Assembly: GCA_030532245.1 (NCBI GenBank) | Contig: JAUNLN010000001.1 | Location: 1 to 64,000 of the forward strand | Length of the DNA: 64,000 bases | DNA from: Actinomycetaceae bacterium | GTDB taxonomy: Bacteria > Actinomycetota > Actinomycetes > Actinomycetales > Actinomycetaceae | Direction of reading: 5' to 3' | In this document: piece by piece, positions 53,474 to 61,211 of the stretch | How the letters are laid out: every line of letters begins with the position of its first letter | Numbering within the stretch: the first letter of the stretch is position 1 | The notes under the pieces: model-generated | Databases searched by the model: none | What the model saw: the letters and a program-made list of their open reading frames with translations, nothing else | What the model was told of the DNA's origin: nothing | Translations under genes and position numbers: made by a program

Positions 53474-55248
53474 CAGGCCGCTACGAAGTGCGGTCGATGA
53501 TCGGCCGCGGCGGCATGGCACAAGTACACCTCGGCTTCGACACGCGCCTCTCACGCGTCGTCGCAATCAAAATGCTGCGCACAGACCTGGCAAGAGACTC
53601 CATCTTCCAAACCAGGTTCCGCCGCGAAGCCCAGGCAGCCGCATCCTTGAACCACCCCAACATCGTCGCCGTATACGACACGGGTGAAGAAGAGACGACC
53701 ACGCCCGACGGCTCCACCGTCTCCATCCCCTACATCGTCATGGAATACGTCGAAGGCCACACGGTTCGCGACCTCCTCGCCGGCGGAGCTCCCGTACCCA
53801 TCGATGAGGCCGTAGAAATCATCTCCGGCGTGCTCTCCGCACTCGACTACTCGCACACGCACGGCCTCGTACACCGCGACATCAAGCCGGGCAACATCAT
53901 GCTCACCAACACCGGCAAAATCAAGGTCATGGACTTCGGTATCGCCCGCGCGCTCACCGACTCCCAAGCCACCATGACCCAAACCAACGCCGTCGTCGGC
54001 ACCGCCCAATACCTCTCCCCCGAGCAGGCACACGGCGACCCCGTCGACGCGCGCTCCGACATCTACTCGACCGGCTGCGTACTCTTCGAACTACTCACCG
54101 GCCAGCCGCCCTTCAAGGGCGACTCCGCCGTTGCCGTCGCCTACCAGCACGTCTCCGAAATCCCGCCCACCCCCTCCTCAATCACAAACGACGTGCCCGA
54201 CTCGATCGACCGCGTCGTGATGAAAGCGCTCGCCAAGAAGCGCGAGGAGCGGTACAACTCCGCGGAAGACATGCGCGCCGACCTCAACCGCGCGGCGAGG
54301 GGCGCGTTCGTGCTCGCCCCCGAGTCGGACTCGTGGCAAGCACCCGCAACCCAGGTGCTCTCCCCGACTCCCACGATGACAATGCCGTCAACTCCTCCGC
54401 CCCCATCGATTCCGGGCTACGACACTCAAACGATGACGCGCATCGGCCTTGCCGAAGAGGAAAAGAAGAAGCCGGTTTGGCCGTTTATCCTTCTGAGCGT
54501 TATCGCGGTTGCGGTAATCGCCGGCCTCGTCTGGTGGTTCTCCTCCGACCCCGCGGAGCCTGAAATCGAGCAGGTGCCCGTTCCAACCATCGTCGGGCAG
54601 ACCCAGGAAGACGCCATCCGCATGCTTCAAGATGCGCGGCTCGAGTTCGCCATCGCCGGCACCGAACCAAGCGCTGAGGTGCCCGCCAACTCGGTGATCT
54701 CCGCAGACCCCGCACCCGGCAGCATCGTCGACGTAGGCACGACCGTACAGGTCATCCTCTCTTCCGGACCCGCAAACACGAAGGTTCCAGACGTCAGTGG
54801 CCTCACACAGCAGCAGGCGCGCGACCAGTTGAAACAGGCGAAACTTGAGGTTTCGGAAGTTGTCACTGTTGACGATCCGTCGCAGGATAAGGGCCGCGTC
54901 ATCAAGACCGACCCCGAAGCCGGCGCCGACATTTCCGAAGGCGAATCCGTAGTGCTCTACGTAGCATCCGGCAACGTTTCCGTGCCCGCCGACCTCGTTG
55001 GCCGCCCGCGAGACGAAGTACTCTCTCTCCTACAAGAACTCGGCCTCAACACCAACGTCGAAACCGAAGAGAGCACCGACTACCTCGAAGGCTACGTAAT
55101 CCGCCTCTCCACCACGGGCAACGTGCCCGCCGGCACCACGATCACCGTGACCGTCGCCGAGGAGCCCGTAGCACCTCCCACCGAGGCGCCCACCGAAGCT
55201 CCACCCGCACCCGACCCTCCCCTGTCGCACCCAACCGACGCCCGGTAG
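53446..55248 (+). CDS. pknB: PASTA-domain Ser/Thr protein kinase PknB
   Basis: A 600-aa membrane kinase that senses peptidoglycan fragments and regulates wall synthesis. The kinase domain (about 10-275) has IGRGGMAQV, Lys42, HRDIKPGN, DFGIAR and VGTAQYLSPEQA. A membrane helix is at about 345-365 (FILLSVIAVAVIAGLVWWF), followed by three PASTA repeats beginning PVPTIVG, KVPDVSG and SVPADLVG and a Pro/Ala/Thr tail. Mycobacterial PknB has four PASTA units. GGAGG precedes the ATG by 7 nt. It is the last gene of the cluster, ending at a bidirectional terminator. Confidence 0.96.
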   Translation: MADNHLHRLAGRYEVRSMIGRGGMAQVHLGFDTRLSRVVAIKMLRTDLARDSIFQTRFRREAQAAASLNHPNIVAVYDTGEEETTTPDGSTVSIPYIVMEYVEGHTVRDLLAGGAPVPIDEAVEIISGVLSALDYSHTHGLVHRDIKPGNIMLTNTGKIKVMDFGIARALTDSQATMTQTNAVVGTAQYLSPEQAHGDPVDARSDIYSTGCVLFELLTGQPPFKGDSAVAVAYQHVSEIPPTPSSITNDVPDSIDRVVMKALAKKREERYNSAEDMRADLNRAARGAFVLAPESDSWQAPATQVLSPTPTMTMPSTPPPPSIPGYDTQTMTRIGLAEEEKKKPVWPFILLSVIAVAVIAGLVWWFSSDPAEPEIEQVPVPTIVGQTQEDAIRMLQDARLEFAIAGTEPSAEVPANSVISADPAPGSIVDVGTTVQVILSSGPANTKVPDVSGLTQQQARDQLKQAKLEVSEVVTVDDPSQDKGRVIKTDPEAGADISEGESVVLYVASGNVSVPADLVGRPRDEVLSLLQELGLNTNVETEESTDYLEGYVIRLSTTGNVPAGTTITVTVAEEPVAPPTEAPTEAPPAPDPPLSHPTDAR

Positions 55249-55260
55249 GGAAAGCACGTT

Positions 55261-55300
55261 TGGGTGGGCCCCCAAGACCGCGTTCTTGGGGCCACACCCA
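55261..55300. terminator. Bidirectional terminator after pknB
   Basis: Long stem TGGGTG-GGCCCCCAAGA / TCTTGGGGCC-A-CACCCA around a CCGCGT loop, between pknB and the converging srtE operon. Confidence 0.85.
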
Positions 55301-55361
55301 TATCACTCAGCACTATTAAAACCAGGGAGAGGGAACCTCCCTCATCAATCAAACACACCCA

Positions 55362-55541
55362 CTAGGGCGCGGGCGGACCACCCGGCATATCCACAGTGTT
55401 ATCAACCACGTTAAACGTTTCTTGAACCCACGGGAACGCGTACTCAAGAAGCAGCCACGCGGCCAGCAGAATCAGCAGAATCGACCAAATCACCTTCAGC
55501 CACTTCGGACCCGGCAGGAGGCGGAAAATCAAGCTATACAT
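55362..55541 (-). CDS. Small single-pass membrane protein downstream of srtE
   Basis: A 59-aa protein starting MYSLIFRLLPGP. One hydrophobic helix (about residues 17-32, rich in Leu/Ile/Trp) is followed by an outward-facing tail ending MPGGPPAP. Its ATG begins at the base right after the srtE TAA, so the two are translationally coupled. Small membrane proteins in this position near srtE/pknB occur in related Actinobacteria (family knowledge, unnamed). A partner or stability role for the sortase is speculation. Confidence 0.75.
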   Translation of the reverse strand: MYSLIFRLLPGPKWLKVIWSILLILLAAWLLLEYAFPWVQETFNVVDNTVDMPGGPPAP

Positions 55542-56315
55542 TTACGCACCCTCCTTCTCAGAGCGCAACTCGGCAGGCAAACCCTCATCGCGAGGAGTCC
55601 AATGCTGAAGCTCAAGATACACAATGTAACGGTGCGAGTTACCAAACTGGCCACCCGTCTCCGTAGAACACGTCGTCATCGTAAGCAGGCGCTTATCCGG
55701 CACCGTGCCAAGCGGCTCATGCGGAACCGGATTCACAACCTCCGCCTGCTCCGGCAGCACAATCTCCTTCTTAAACACCTTGTACACGAGGAACGCGTTC
55801 GACGTCTCCATCACCACCGGCGTGCCCTCTTCAAGCGTATCCACGTAACGGAAATTATTACCGTAAGAGCGCCTGTGCGCAGCCACCGCGAAGTTACCAA
55901 CCTCACCCGGCCACTGCGTCATCTCGTAATGGCCACCAAGCGCCTGATCAAGCAAATACTGGGCAGTGCCGTGCACAACCGGGACCTTCATGTTGTCCCA
56001 CACCGGGATATGCAAAATCCCCATCGTCTCGCCATACTCAACCGGCACAAACTCCGGCGGCGCATCCGTGCGAGGCTCCGGCACAACCTCCTCAACCTTC
56101 ACCTCCGGCAACTGCTCCTCAAACTGGGCGATCGCCATCTCGCGATCCTCCTCAACCTCCCAAGTCGTCCAATAGAGCTGCCAGAAAATGAACAAGCCGA
56201 GCACCACCGACGCGGTAATCATAAGCTCGCCAAGAACACCAATAAACTGAATAAAAAAGCTTGGCTTCTTCTTAACCCGAGCTCTCCTCGGCATTTGGTC
56301 ACTGGTTGGAGTCAT
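55542..56315 (-). CDS. srtE: Class E sortase
   Basis: Membrane transpeptidase (257 aa) that anchors LAxTG/LPxTG proteins to peptidoglycan. An N-terminal basic segment and membrane helix (ELMITASVVLGLFIFWQLYW) precede the catalytic domain with His147 (AAHRRSYG), Cys216 (TMTTCSTETGG) and Arg229 (NSHRYIVYLEL). The Thr-Cys-Ser context and location beside pknB/crgA are typical of class E. It overlaps the DUF881 gene by 17 nt. It is the likely anchor enzyme for the LARTG metallopeptidase at 5-7 kb. Confidence 0.94.
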   Translation of the reverse strand: MTPTSDQMPRRARVKKKPSFFIQFIGVLGELMITASVVLGLFIFWQLYWTTWEVEEDREMAIAQFEEQLPEVKVEEVVPEPRTDAPPEFVPVEYGETMGILHIPVWDNMKVPVVHGTAQYLLDQALGGHYEMTQWPGEVGNFAVAAHRRSYGNNFRYVDTLEEGTPVVMETSNAFLVYKVFKKEIVLPEQAEVVNPVPHEPLGTVPDKRLLTMTTCSTETGGQFGNSHRYIVYLELQHWTPRDEGLPAELRSEKEGA

Positions 56316-57204
56316 TCTCCGCTACCTTCACAAAGTTAAACACGGGCTGCCGTTCCGCCGCGTGAACCACCAAATTAGTTTCGTCCCGAACACTGTATCC
56401 CAAGCCGAAACGAGCCACATACTCCTGAATAATCGCAATCTGCGGATTCTGCGCGAGCGCGTCGCGCATCTCTTGCACAGGCCCTATCGCCCCGATCTCA
56501 TACGGCGGAGAATAGAGCCTACCGTCAATGTTAATGACGTTTCCGACACACGCCACTTTAGAATCCGCACGCACCTGGTGGCCCTGCACACTCAAAACCT
56601 CAGCCCCACCGCTCCACAGCGCGTTAAACACAACCTCAATATCCTGCTGATGAATCACCAAATCATCAGCCTTCACACCATCAGGAAGCGGCTCAACCAC
56701 AGGCGCATCCTCAAGCGTTACAACAACGCCCGGGCCCTGCAAATTCACGCGCGTACGCTCCCAAGTAGCAAGCCTCGGCTGATCCGGAACAGTCGCAAGC
56801 AACTCATCAATCTGGTTATAAAGCAACTCATTACTCGCCTTAATGTCGTTCACACTAACCTGCTTGCGCGACACGAGCGAATTCAAATCCGAGTCGTAAC
56901 GCGACCCCTCCGGCGGGCGCAAAGTCGCAGAAGTCGTGAACAAAAGACCAGCAAACAAGAGCACAAGAGCGCGAGCCAAATAATGCTGCACCTTCTTAAA
57001 CCGAGTCTTCTCCGGCACCGCCGGACCCCACCCCTCGCGACGCTCCTGAAAAGAGCGAAGCGGAGCGGCAGACAACTCCTCCCGAATCCTCCTACTCGAA
57101 GCCGCGTGAGAATGACGATCCCCACGCTTCGGAAGCTGCGACGGAGGGTACGCAGGCTCCACACGCCCGGCACCCTCAACGCCCGACTCGTTCTCGGAAT
57201 CCAT
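56299..57204 (-). CDS. DUF881 family protein
   Basis: A 301-aa membrane-anchored protein starting at ATG 57204 (GAGGGGG 5 nt upstream, preferred to the GTG two codons earlier). The cytoplasmic basic N-terminus is followed by a membrane helix (ALVLLFAGLLFTTSATL), a coiled-coil-like segment and the DUF881 core (RVNLQGPGVVVTLEDAP, HQQDIEVVFNALWSGGAEVLSVQGHQV, YSPPYEIGAIGP). DUF881 proteins occur in Firmicutes and Actinobacteria near division and cell-wall genes; their biochemical role is unknown. It heads the small operon with srtE and the 59-aa protein and is divergent from crgA. Confidence 0.92.
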   Translation of the reverse strand: MDSENESGVEGAGRVEPAYPPSQLPKRGDRHSHAASSRRIREELSAAPLRSFQERREGWGPAVPEKTRFKKVQHYLARALVLLFAGLLFTTSATLRPPEGSRYDSDLNSLVSRKQVSVNDIKASNELLYNQIDELLATVPDQPRLATWERTRVNLQGPGVVVTLEDAPVVEPLPDGVKADDLVIHQQDIEVVFNALWSGGAEVLSVQGHQVRADSKVACVGNVINIDGRLYSPPYEIGAIGPVQEMRDALAQNPQIAIIQEYVARFGLGYSVRDETNLVVHAAERQPVFNFVKVAENDSNQ

Positions 57205-57324
57205 ACACACCCCCTCTTAGCTATTAGGACTCTACTTTTGGTACGCTATTACAGAATTTTAATCGCATGTTTGATCCCCTAGTCTATCTAGCAGGCGATC
57301 AAGCTTTGTTGGAAGGTTAATGGC

Positions 57325-57591
57325 GTGCCTGAATCAAGAAAACGCGCAAAGAAGGGCGGTCGGTCCCAAGCGGACGACCTCGAAATCAAGTCCTGGACCG
57401 ACGGCATCCCAATGTCGCCATCATGGTGGGCACCCACATTCGTCTCCCTGCTAGTCGTAGGCCTCGTATGGATGGTCGTCATGTACATGACCGGCGGACG
57501 CTACCCCATCCCCGGCATCGGCAACTGGAACCTCGCCATCGGCCTCGGCTTCATGATGAGCGGCTTCCTCATGACCCTACGCTGGCGGTAA
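57325..57591 (+). CDS. crgA: Cell division protein CrgA
   Basis: An 88-aa actinobacterial septation protein with two membrane helices (APTFVSLLVVGLVWMVVMYM and NLAIGLGFMMSGFLMTL) joined by a short outer loop (GGRYPIPGIGNWN), exactly the CrgA layout. CrgA interacts with FtsZ, FtsQ, FtsI and PBPs at the septum. GTG start at 57325 with GGAAGG upstream; an out-of-frame ATG at 57320 is rejected. It is divergent from the DUF881-srtE operon, the conserved arrangement near pknB. Confidence 0.96.
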   Translation: MPESRKRAKKGGRSQADDLEIKSWTDGIPMSPSWWAPTFVSLLVVGLVWMVVMYMTGGRYPIPGIGNWNLAIGLGFMMSGFLMTLRWR

Positions 57592-57648
57592 GCCACACAA
57601 TCAGCAGCCGGGCCTAAAGCCGGCGCTAAACCACAAACTTTTGCAACT

Positions 57649-57675
57649 AGGCGGCACCCTCGGGCCGCCTTTTTG
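57649..57675 (+). terminator. crgA terminator
   Basis: Stem AGGCGGC / GCCGCCT with an 8-nt loop followed by TTTTT: a classic intrinsic terminator. Confidence 0.92.
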
Positions 57676-57888
57676 CTTGCCCACGGGCAAGCATCGCGGC
57701 GCCTTTGCGGCCGGCGAAGCGTCGTAACCAATGCGATAGCGCGAGGCGCCGCACGACTGGGCCAGCGCGATCTTCCACGAAGCTCTTACCAGAAGACCGC
57801 GGAAACCCCCTCATAGATGGAACCTTCGTACAGCGAAGGGCCGAGGTTTCACCCCCGGCCCCACGCACAAGCTCAGTTAAAGAGTTAC

Positions 57889-58422
57889 TTACTCTTCTTC
57901 TTCCTCTTCCATCTCCTCAGCAGGCGTCTCAACAACGTCTACATCAGTATCGAGGTCAGCCCAGTACTCCTCAGCCCACGGATCCTCAATCGGCTGCGAA
58001 CGACGCCAAAGCAAGTAGCCAACGCCAGCAGCGCCAGTACCCAGAAGAACCCAGCCAAGACCCTTAGCAACAGCGCCAGCCTTCGACTTCTTCGGCTTCT
58101 CAAACTCCCTGCGAGCAGCCTCACCAGCACGCTGCGCACGCTCAGCCAGCGAGCCATCCTTCATCGCAGCCTTCTGCGCCGCGCGAGCAACATCCTCACC
58201 GCGCCTTGCATACTCAGAAGCCTTAGCCTGCGCCTCCTCAATAACCGGAGCAGTAGCCTTCACAGTCTCTTCCCAAAGGTGAGCGGCTCGAGGAGCAACC
58301 CAGTCAGCGCCCTCCTGAGCGAAACCCTGCGCCCTTGCAGCCCACTCTTCACCATGACGCAATGCAGCGTCCGCAACAGCGTCTGCCTCGGCCTGGAGCT
58401 TCTTTCGGGTAGCCTTACCCAT
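57889..58422 (-). CDS. Helical, C-terminally membrane-anchored protein of unknown function
   Basis: A 177-aa protein (ATG at 58422, GGAGG 5 nt upstream). Residues 1-120 are almost wholly Ala/Glu/Arg/Lys-rich amphipathic helix (repeats like AARAQGFAQEGADW, ASEYARRGEDVARAAQK), reminiscent of apolipoprotein- or YtxH-like proteins. A single membrane helix (GLGWVLLGTGAAGVGYLLW) and a very acidic tail ending in a run of Glu follow. No enzyme motif. It may be a scaffold or envelope-stress protein, but this is speculation. The roughly 210 bp between it and the crgA terminator hold only a short CCTTCG/CGAAGG stem that may end its transcript. Confidence 0.75.
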   Translation of the reverse strand: MGKATRKKLQAEADAVADAALRHGEEWAARAQGFAQEGADWVAPRAAHLWEETVKATAPVIEEAQAKASEYARRGEDVARAAQKAAMKDGSLAERAQRAGEAARREFEKPKKSKAGAVAKGLGWVLLGTGAAGVGYLLWRRSQPIEDPWAEEYWADLDTDVDVVETPAEEMEEEEEE

Positions 58423-58583
58423 CGTTACCTCCAAATAAGTTGAAATACGACTCCGCTCACGCGAAGCACATTACCGTATCCATTTTGCACCGAAAACGCG
58501 CCGATTGCAGGGCGAATCAAGGTTCACTTCCCGGTTGAGGCTAGAGAAAAGAAATATTCGACCAAATCTGGGACAATTGCAGT

Positions 58584-59105
58584 ATGAAAGCAACAATTCA
58601 TACAAACATGGGCGACATCGCCGTAGAACTCTACCCGAACCACGCACCGATCACGGTCAAGAACTTCGCTGACCTCGCACAGGGCAAGCGCGAATGGGAG
58701 CACCCCGGCACGGGCGAAAAGACGACCGCACCGCTTTACGACGGCGTCATTTTCCACCGCGTAATCTCCGGCTTCATGATCCAGGGCGGCGACCCGCTCG
58801 GCATCGGCATCGGAGGCCCCGGCTACAACTTTGATGACGAAATCCACCCCGAACTCAACTTCAACGAACCCTACGTGCTCGCAATGGCAAACGCTGGCAA
58901 GCGTTTCGGCCGCGGCACCAACGGCTCCCAGTTCTTCATCACCGTATCGCCCACCCAGTGGCTCTACGGCAAGCACACGATCTTCGGCAAGGTAGTCGAC
59001 GAAGAGTCGAAGGCCGTCGTTGACGCCATCGCAGGTGTCGCAACCGGCGCAAACGACCGCCCCGTCGAAGACGTTGTTATCGAAACGATTGATATCGAAG
59101 AGTGA
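58584..59105 (+). CDS. ppiA: Cyclophilin-type peptidyl-prolyl cis-trans isomerase
   Basis: A 173-aa cytosolic cyclophilin that isomerises X-Pro bonds. Active-site signatures: VIFHRVISGFMIQGGDP (containing FHR and QGG), NGSQFFITV, and WLYGKHTIFGKVV. The sequence starts with the typical KATIHTNMGDIAVELYP. The stop codon overlaps the GTG start of the rhomboid gene, so the two are co-transcribed and translationally coupled, an arrangement common in Actinobacteria. Confidence 0.96.
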   Translation: MKATIHTNMGDIAVELYPNHAPITVKNFADLAQGKREWEHPGTGEKTTAPLYDGVIFHRVISGFMIQGGDPLGIGIGGPGYNFDDEIHPELNFNEPYVLAMANAGKRFGRGTNGSQFFITVSPTQWLYGKHTIFGKVVDEESKAVVDAIAGVATGANDRPVEDVVIETIDIEE

Positions 59106-59971
59106 CCGACCTACCGCGGTTTGGCCAGCGCAGCTCACAGCCCGCTGTGAGCTGCCCGCGCCACCCTCATCTACCCGCAGTCTCCGTTTGTAAGCGATGC
59201 GGGCGGGGCACGTGCGCAGACTGCACCATCCACACGGAAGTAGGCACGATCTGCCCCGAGTGCGCCAACGAAACCACGCGCGCACGCACGCGCAGGCCCT
59301 CACGCCTCGCCGGAAAGAGCGTAACCACGTGGATTCTTGGCATCACCACAGTGGTCTCACTGCTTGCAATGGTGCTCCCGCAAATCCAAAGCACGCTCCT
59401 GTACGCGCCCGTGCTCTCCTCATCTGAGCCGTGGCGACTCCTCACCGTTGCTCTAGTGCACGGAGGCTTGCTCCACCTGGCTTTGAACATGTTCAGCCTC
59501 TACATCGTGGGCTCCCCCGTTGAGCAAGCGCTTGGAGCCGGACGCTACCTCGTGCTGTACGCGGCCTCCGCCATCGGCGGCTCCCTGTTCGTGCTGCTGT
59601 GGGCACTGTTCGACTCGCAAATGCTGGTAACAGCAACTGTTGGTGCCTCCGGCGCACTATTCGGCCTATTCGCCGCCGTGTACGTGCTCCAAAAGAGCGT
59701 GGGCGCCGATACCCGCTCGATCACCGTGCTACTCGCCGTGAACCTCGTCTACGGGTTCATCGTGTCGAACGTTTCGTGGCAGGCGCACGTTGGCGGCCTA
59801 CTCGTGGGCGCGTTTGTAACGTGGATGCTCGTTCGCCTGGGCAGGCCGCGCGCCGGCAAGACCCAAAAGCAGCAACAGCAGACCACCGTGATCGCTTCGG
59901 TGCTCGTGTTCGTTGCCCTGATTGCGATCAACTACGGACTCTTCTGGCTACTCACCGTGTTTTACGGCTGA
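59102..59971 (+). CDS. Rhomboid intramembrane serine protease with N-terminal zinc ribbon
   Basis: A 289-aa polytopic protease that cuts membrane proteins within the bilayer. Residues 18-58 form a B-box-like zinc-binding module (CPRH...C-x2-C...C-x2-C...CPEC). A basic linker and about six helices follow, with GASGALFG (nucleophile Ser) and WQAHVGGLLVG (catalytic His) as the dyad, and the HGGLLHLALNMFSL segment typical of rhomboids. A seventh hydrophobic helix ends the protein after a Gln-rich loop. Coupled to ppiA by overlapping stop and start. Confidence 0.94.
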   Translation: MTDLPRFGQRSSQPAVSCPRHPHLPAVSVCKRCGRGTCADCTIHTEVGTICPECANETTRARTRRPSRLAGKSVTTWILGITTVVSLLAMVLPQIQSTLLYAPVLSSSEPWRLLTVALVHGGLLHLALNMFSLYIVGSPVEQALGAGRYLVLYAASAIGGSLFVLLWALFDSQMLVTATVGASGALFGLFAAVYVLQKSVGADTRSITVLLAVNLVYGFIVSNVSWQAHVGGLLVGAFVTWMLVRLGRPRAGKTQKQQQQTTVIASVLVFVALIAINYGLFWLLTVFYG

Positions 59972-60037
59972 GCCGGCCTGGCCGGTAGTTGCACACAGGT
60001 TGTGCACAATTTCGGGCACTAATTAACAGAAATTACT

Positions 60038-60070
60038 AACCCGCTTGTGGAAGTTATCCACAAGCGGGTT
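60038..60070 (+). terminator. Hairpin containing a perfect DnaA box
   Basis: A 14-bp stem (AACCCGCTTGTGGA / TCCACAAGCGGGTT) with a 5-nt loop, followed by a weak T-run. The right arm and loop together contain TTATCCACA (60054-60062), a perfect DnaA box. Confidence 0.7.
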
Positions 60071-60201
60071 TCGTTATCTGTGGGAATCTCGACTTTTCCT
60101 TGAAATCTCGGGGTACTACATTGTGGAAACTACACGTGTGTAAGTTTCCCCAGGTGTTAATAACCCTGTGTATAACTTGGGGATTTCTCGGAAGGAGGTT
60201 C

Positions 60202-61110
60202 TTAGAGCTTGACCTCAACTTCGATGACTTGCTCCCTGGTTTCCCCTGGTTCAAGCATCATGTTTGAGGCGATTTCAGGCCGGTTGAGGGCGTTGGGCAT
60301 GTACTGGCACGGCTCGACGGCGACGGCCTTACCCGCGTCGCGGGCGAGACCGCGGCCGGAGAATAGGTGGAAGTTCGCGAAGCCGACCTGTGGATCGAGC
60401 TTGGAGCGGACGATCACTTCGCGAGCGCCCGTGATTAGGCGGGCGGAAACCCAGCCGTCTTCGCCTGCTTCAATGCCGGTTAGTGCCTCATCTAGGGTGG
60501 GCGGGAACTGGATGGGCTCGGAGGTGTCGGCCGGCCTGAACGCCTCGTCGGCGGGTAGGGGGATCAACGCGTCGTCGACGCTCACCCAGTGGGAGGCTTT
60601 GATGTCGAGGCGTGCTTCTTCGAGCGGGCCGTCGAGCAGGAAGTACGGGTGCCATCCAAGACCCACGGGTACGGCGCGTTCGCCGAGGTTCGTGCACCTC
60701 ATTTCGATGCGTAGCGTCGTTTCTGACTTGATGCTGTAGGTGACCTCCAGCTGCGTGTCGGCCGGCCAGTGCTCGGAGGCACTGATACTTGAGGTGTAGT
60801 GCAGTTCGCCTGCTGACTCCTCATGGTCGAAATCGCGGGCGTAGAACAGGCCGTGCAAGCCTCGTTCGATTTCGTCGGAGTGTTTGGGGATCATGCGGGT
60901 TTCGTTGCCGTCTTGCCACGTGCCGCCTTCGATGCGGTTGGACCAGGGGGCGAGGATGGCATTGCGGAATCCGTTGAGGGTTTCCTGCTCGGCATCGGTT
61001 TTGTAGCCGTCGACGATTTCGACGCCGTTTACTTGCCAGGATCGTAGGGTTGCGCCCACGGAGCTGGCTTCGATGGTGGCCCCGTGTTTCTCAGCCTTTT
61101 GAATCTGCAT
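60202..61110 (-). CDS. Aldose 1-epimerase family protein
   Basis: A 302-aa beta-sandwich enzyme that interconverts alpha and beta anomers of sugars (mutarotase) or a related hexose-phosphate epimerase. Seen: RNAILAPWSNRIEGGTW, the conserved HGLFY (catalytic His near residue 86), VPVGLGWHPYFLL (second His) and VAVEPCQYMPNA (catalytic Glu). Length is normal. It lies downstream of the GH3 glycosidase in the same direction, with which it may cooperate by equilibrating released sugar anomers. Confidence 0.9.
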   Translation of the reverse strand: MQIQKAEKHGATIEASSVGATLRSWQVNGVEIVDGYKTDAEQETLNGFRNAILAPWSNRIEGGTWQDGNETRMIPKHSDEIERGLHGLFYARDFDHEESAGELHYTSSISASEHWPADTQLEVTYSIKSETTLRIEMRCTNLGERAVPVGLGWHPYFLLDGPLEEARLDIKASHWVSVDDALIPLPADEAFRPADTSEPIQFPPTLDEALTGIEAGEDGWVSARLITGAREVIVRSKLDPQVGFANFHLFSGRGLARDAGKAVAVEPCQYMPNALNRPEIASNMMLEPGETREQVIEVEVKL

Positions 61111-61211
61111 TTAATGTCCCTCTCGGGTTTTGGGTTTAAGGGTGGTGAATGAACGATTGGGGGCCTGTCTTGGCGTTTTTACCAAGTCAAACCCCCAATC
61201 TTGTGGACTAG

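Noticed and set aside
59990..60190. Chromosomal origin of replication
   Set aside because: Only one perfect and one near-perfect DnaA box, and no dnaA, dnaN, recF or rpmH nearby.
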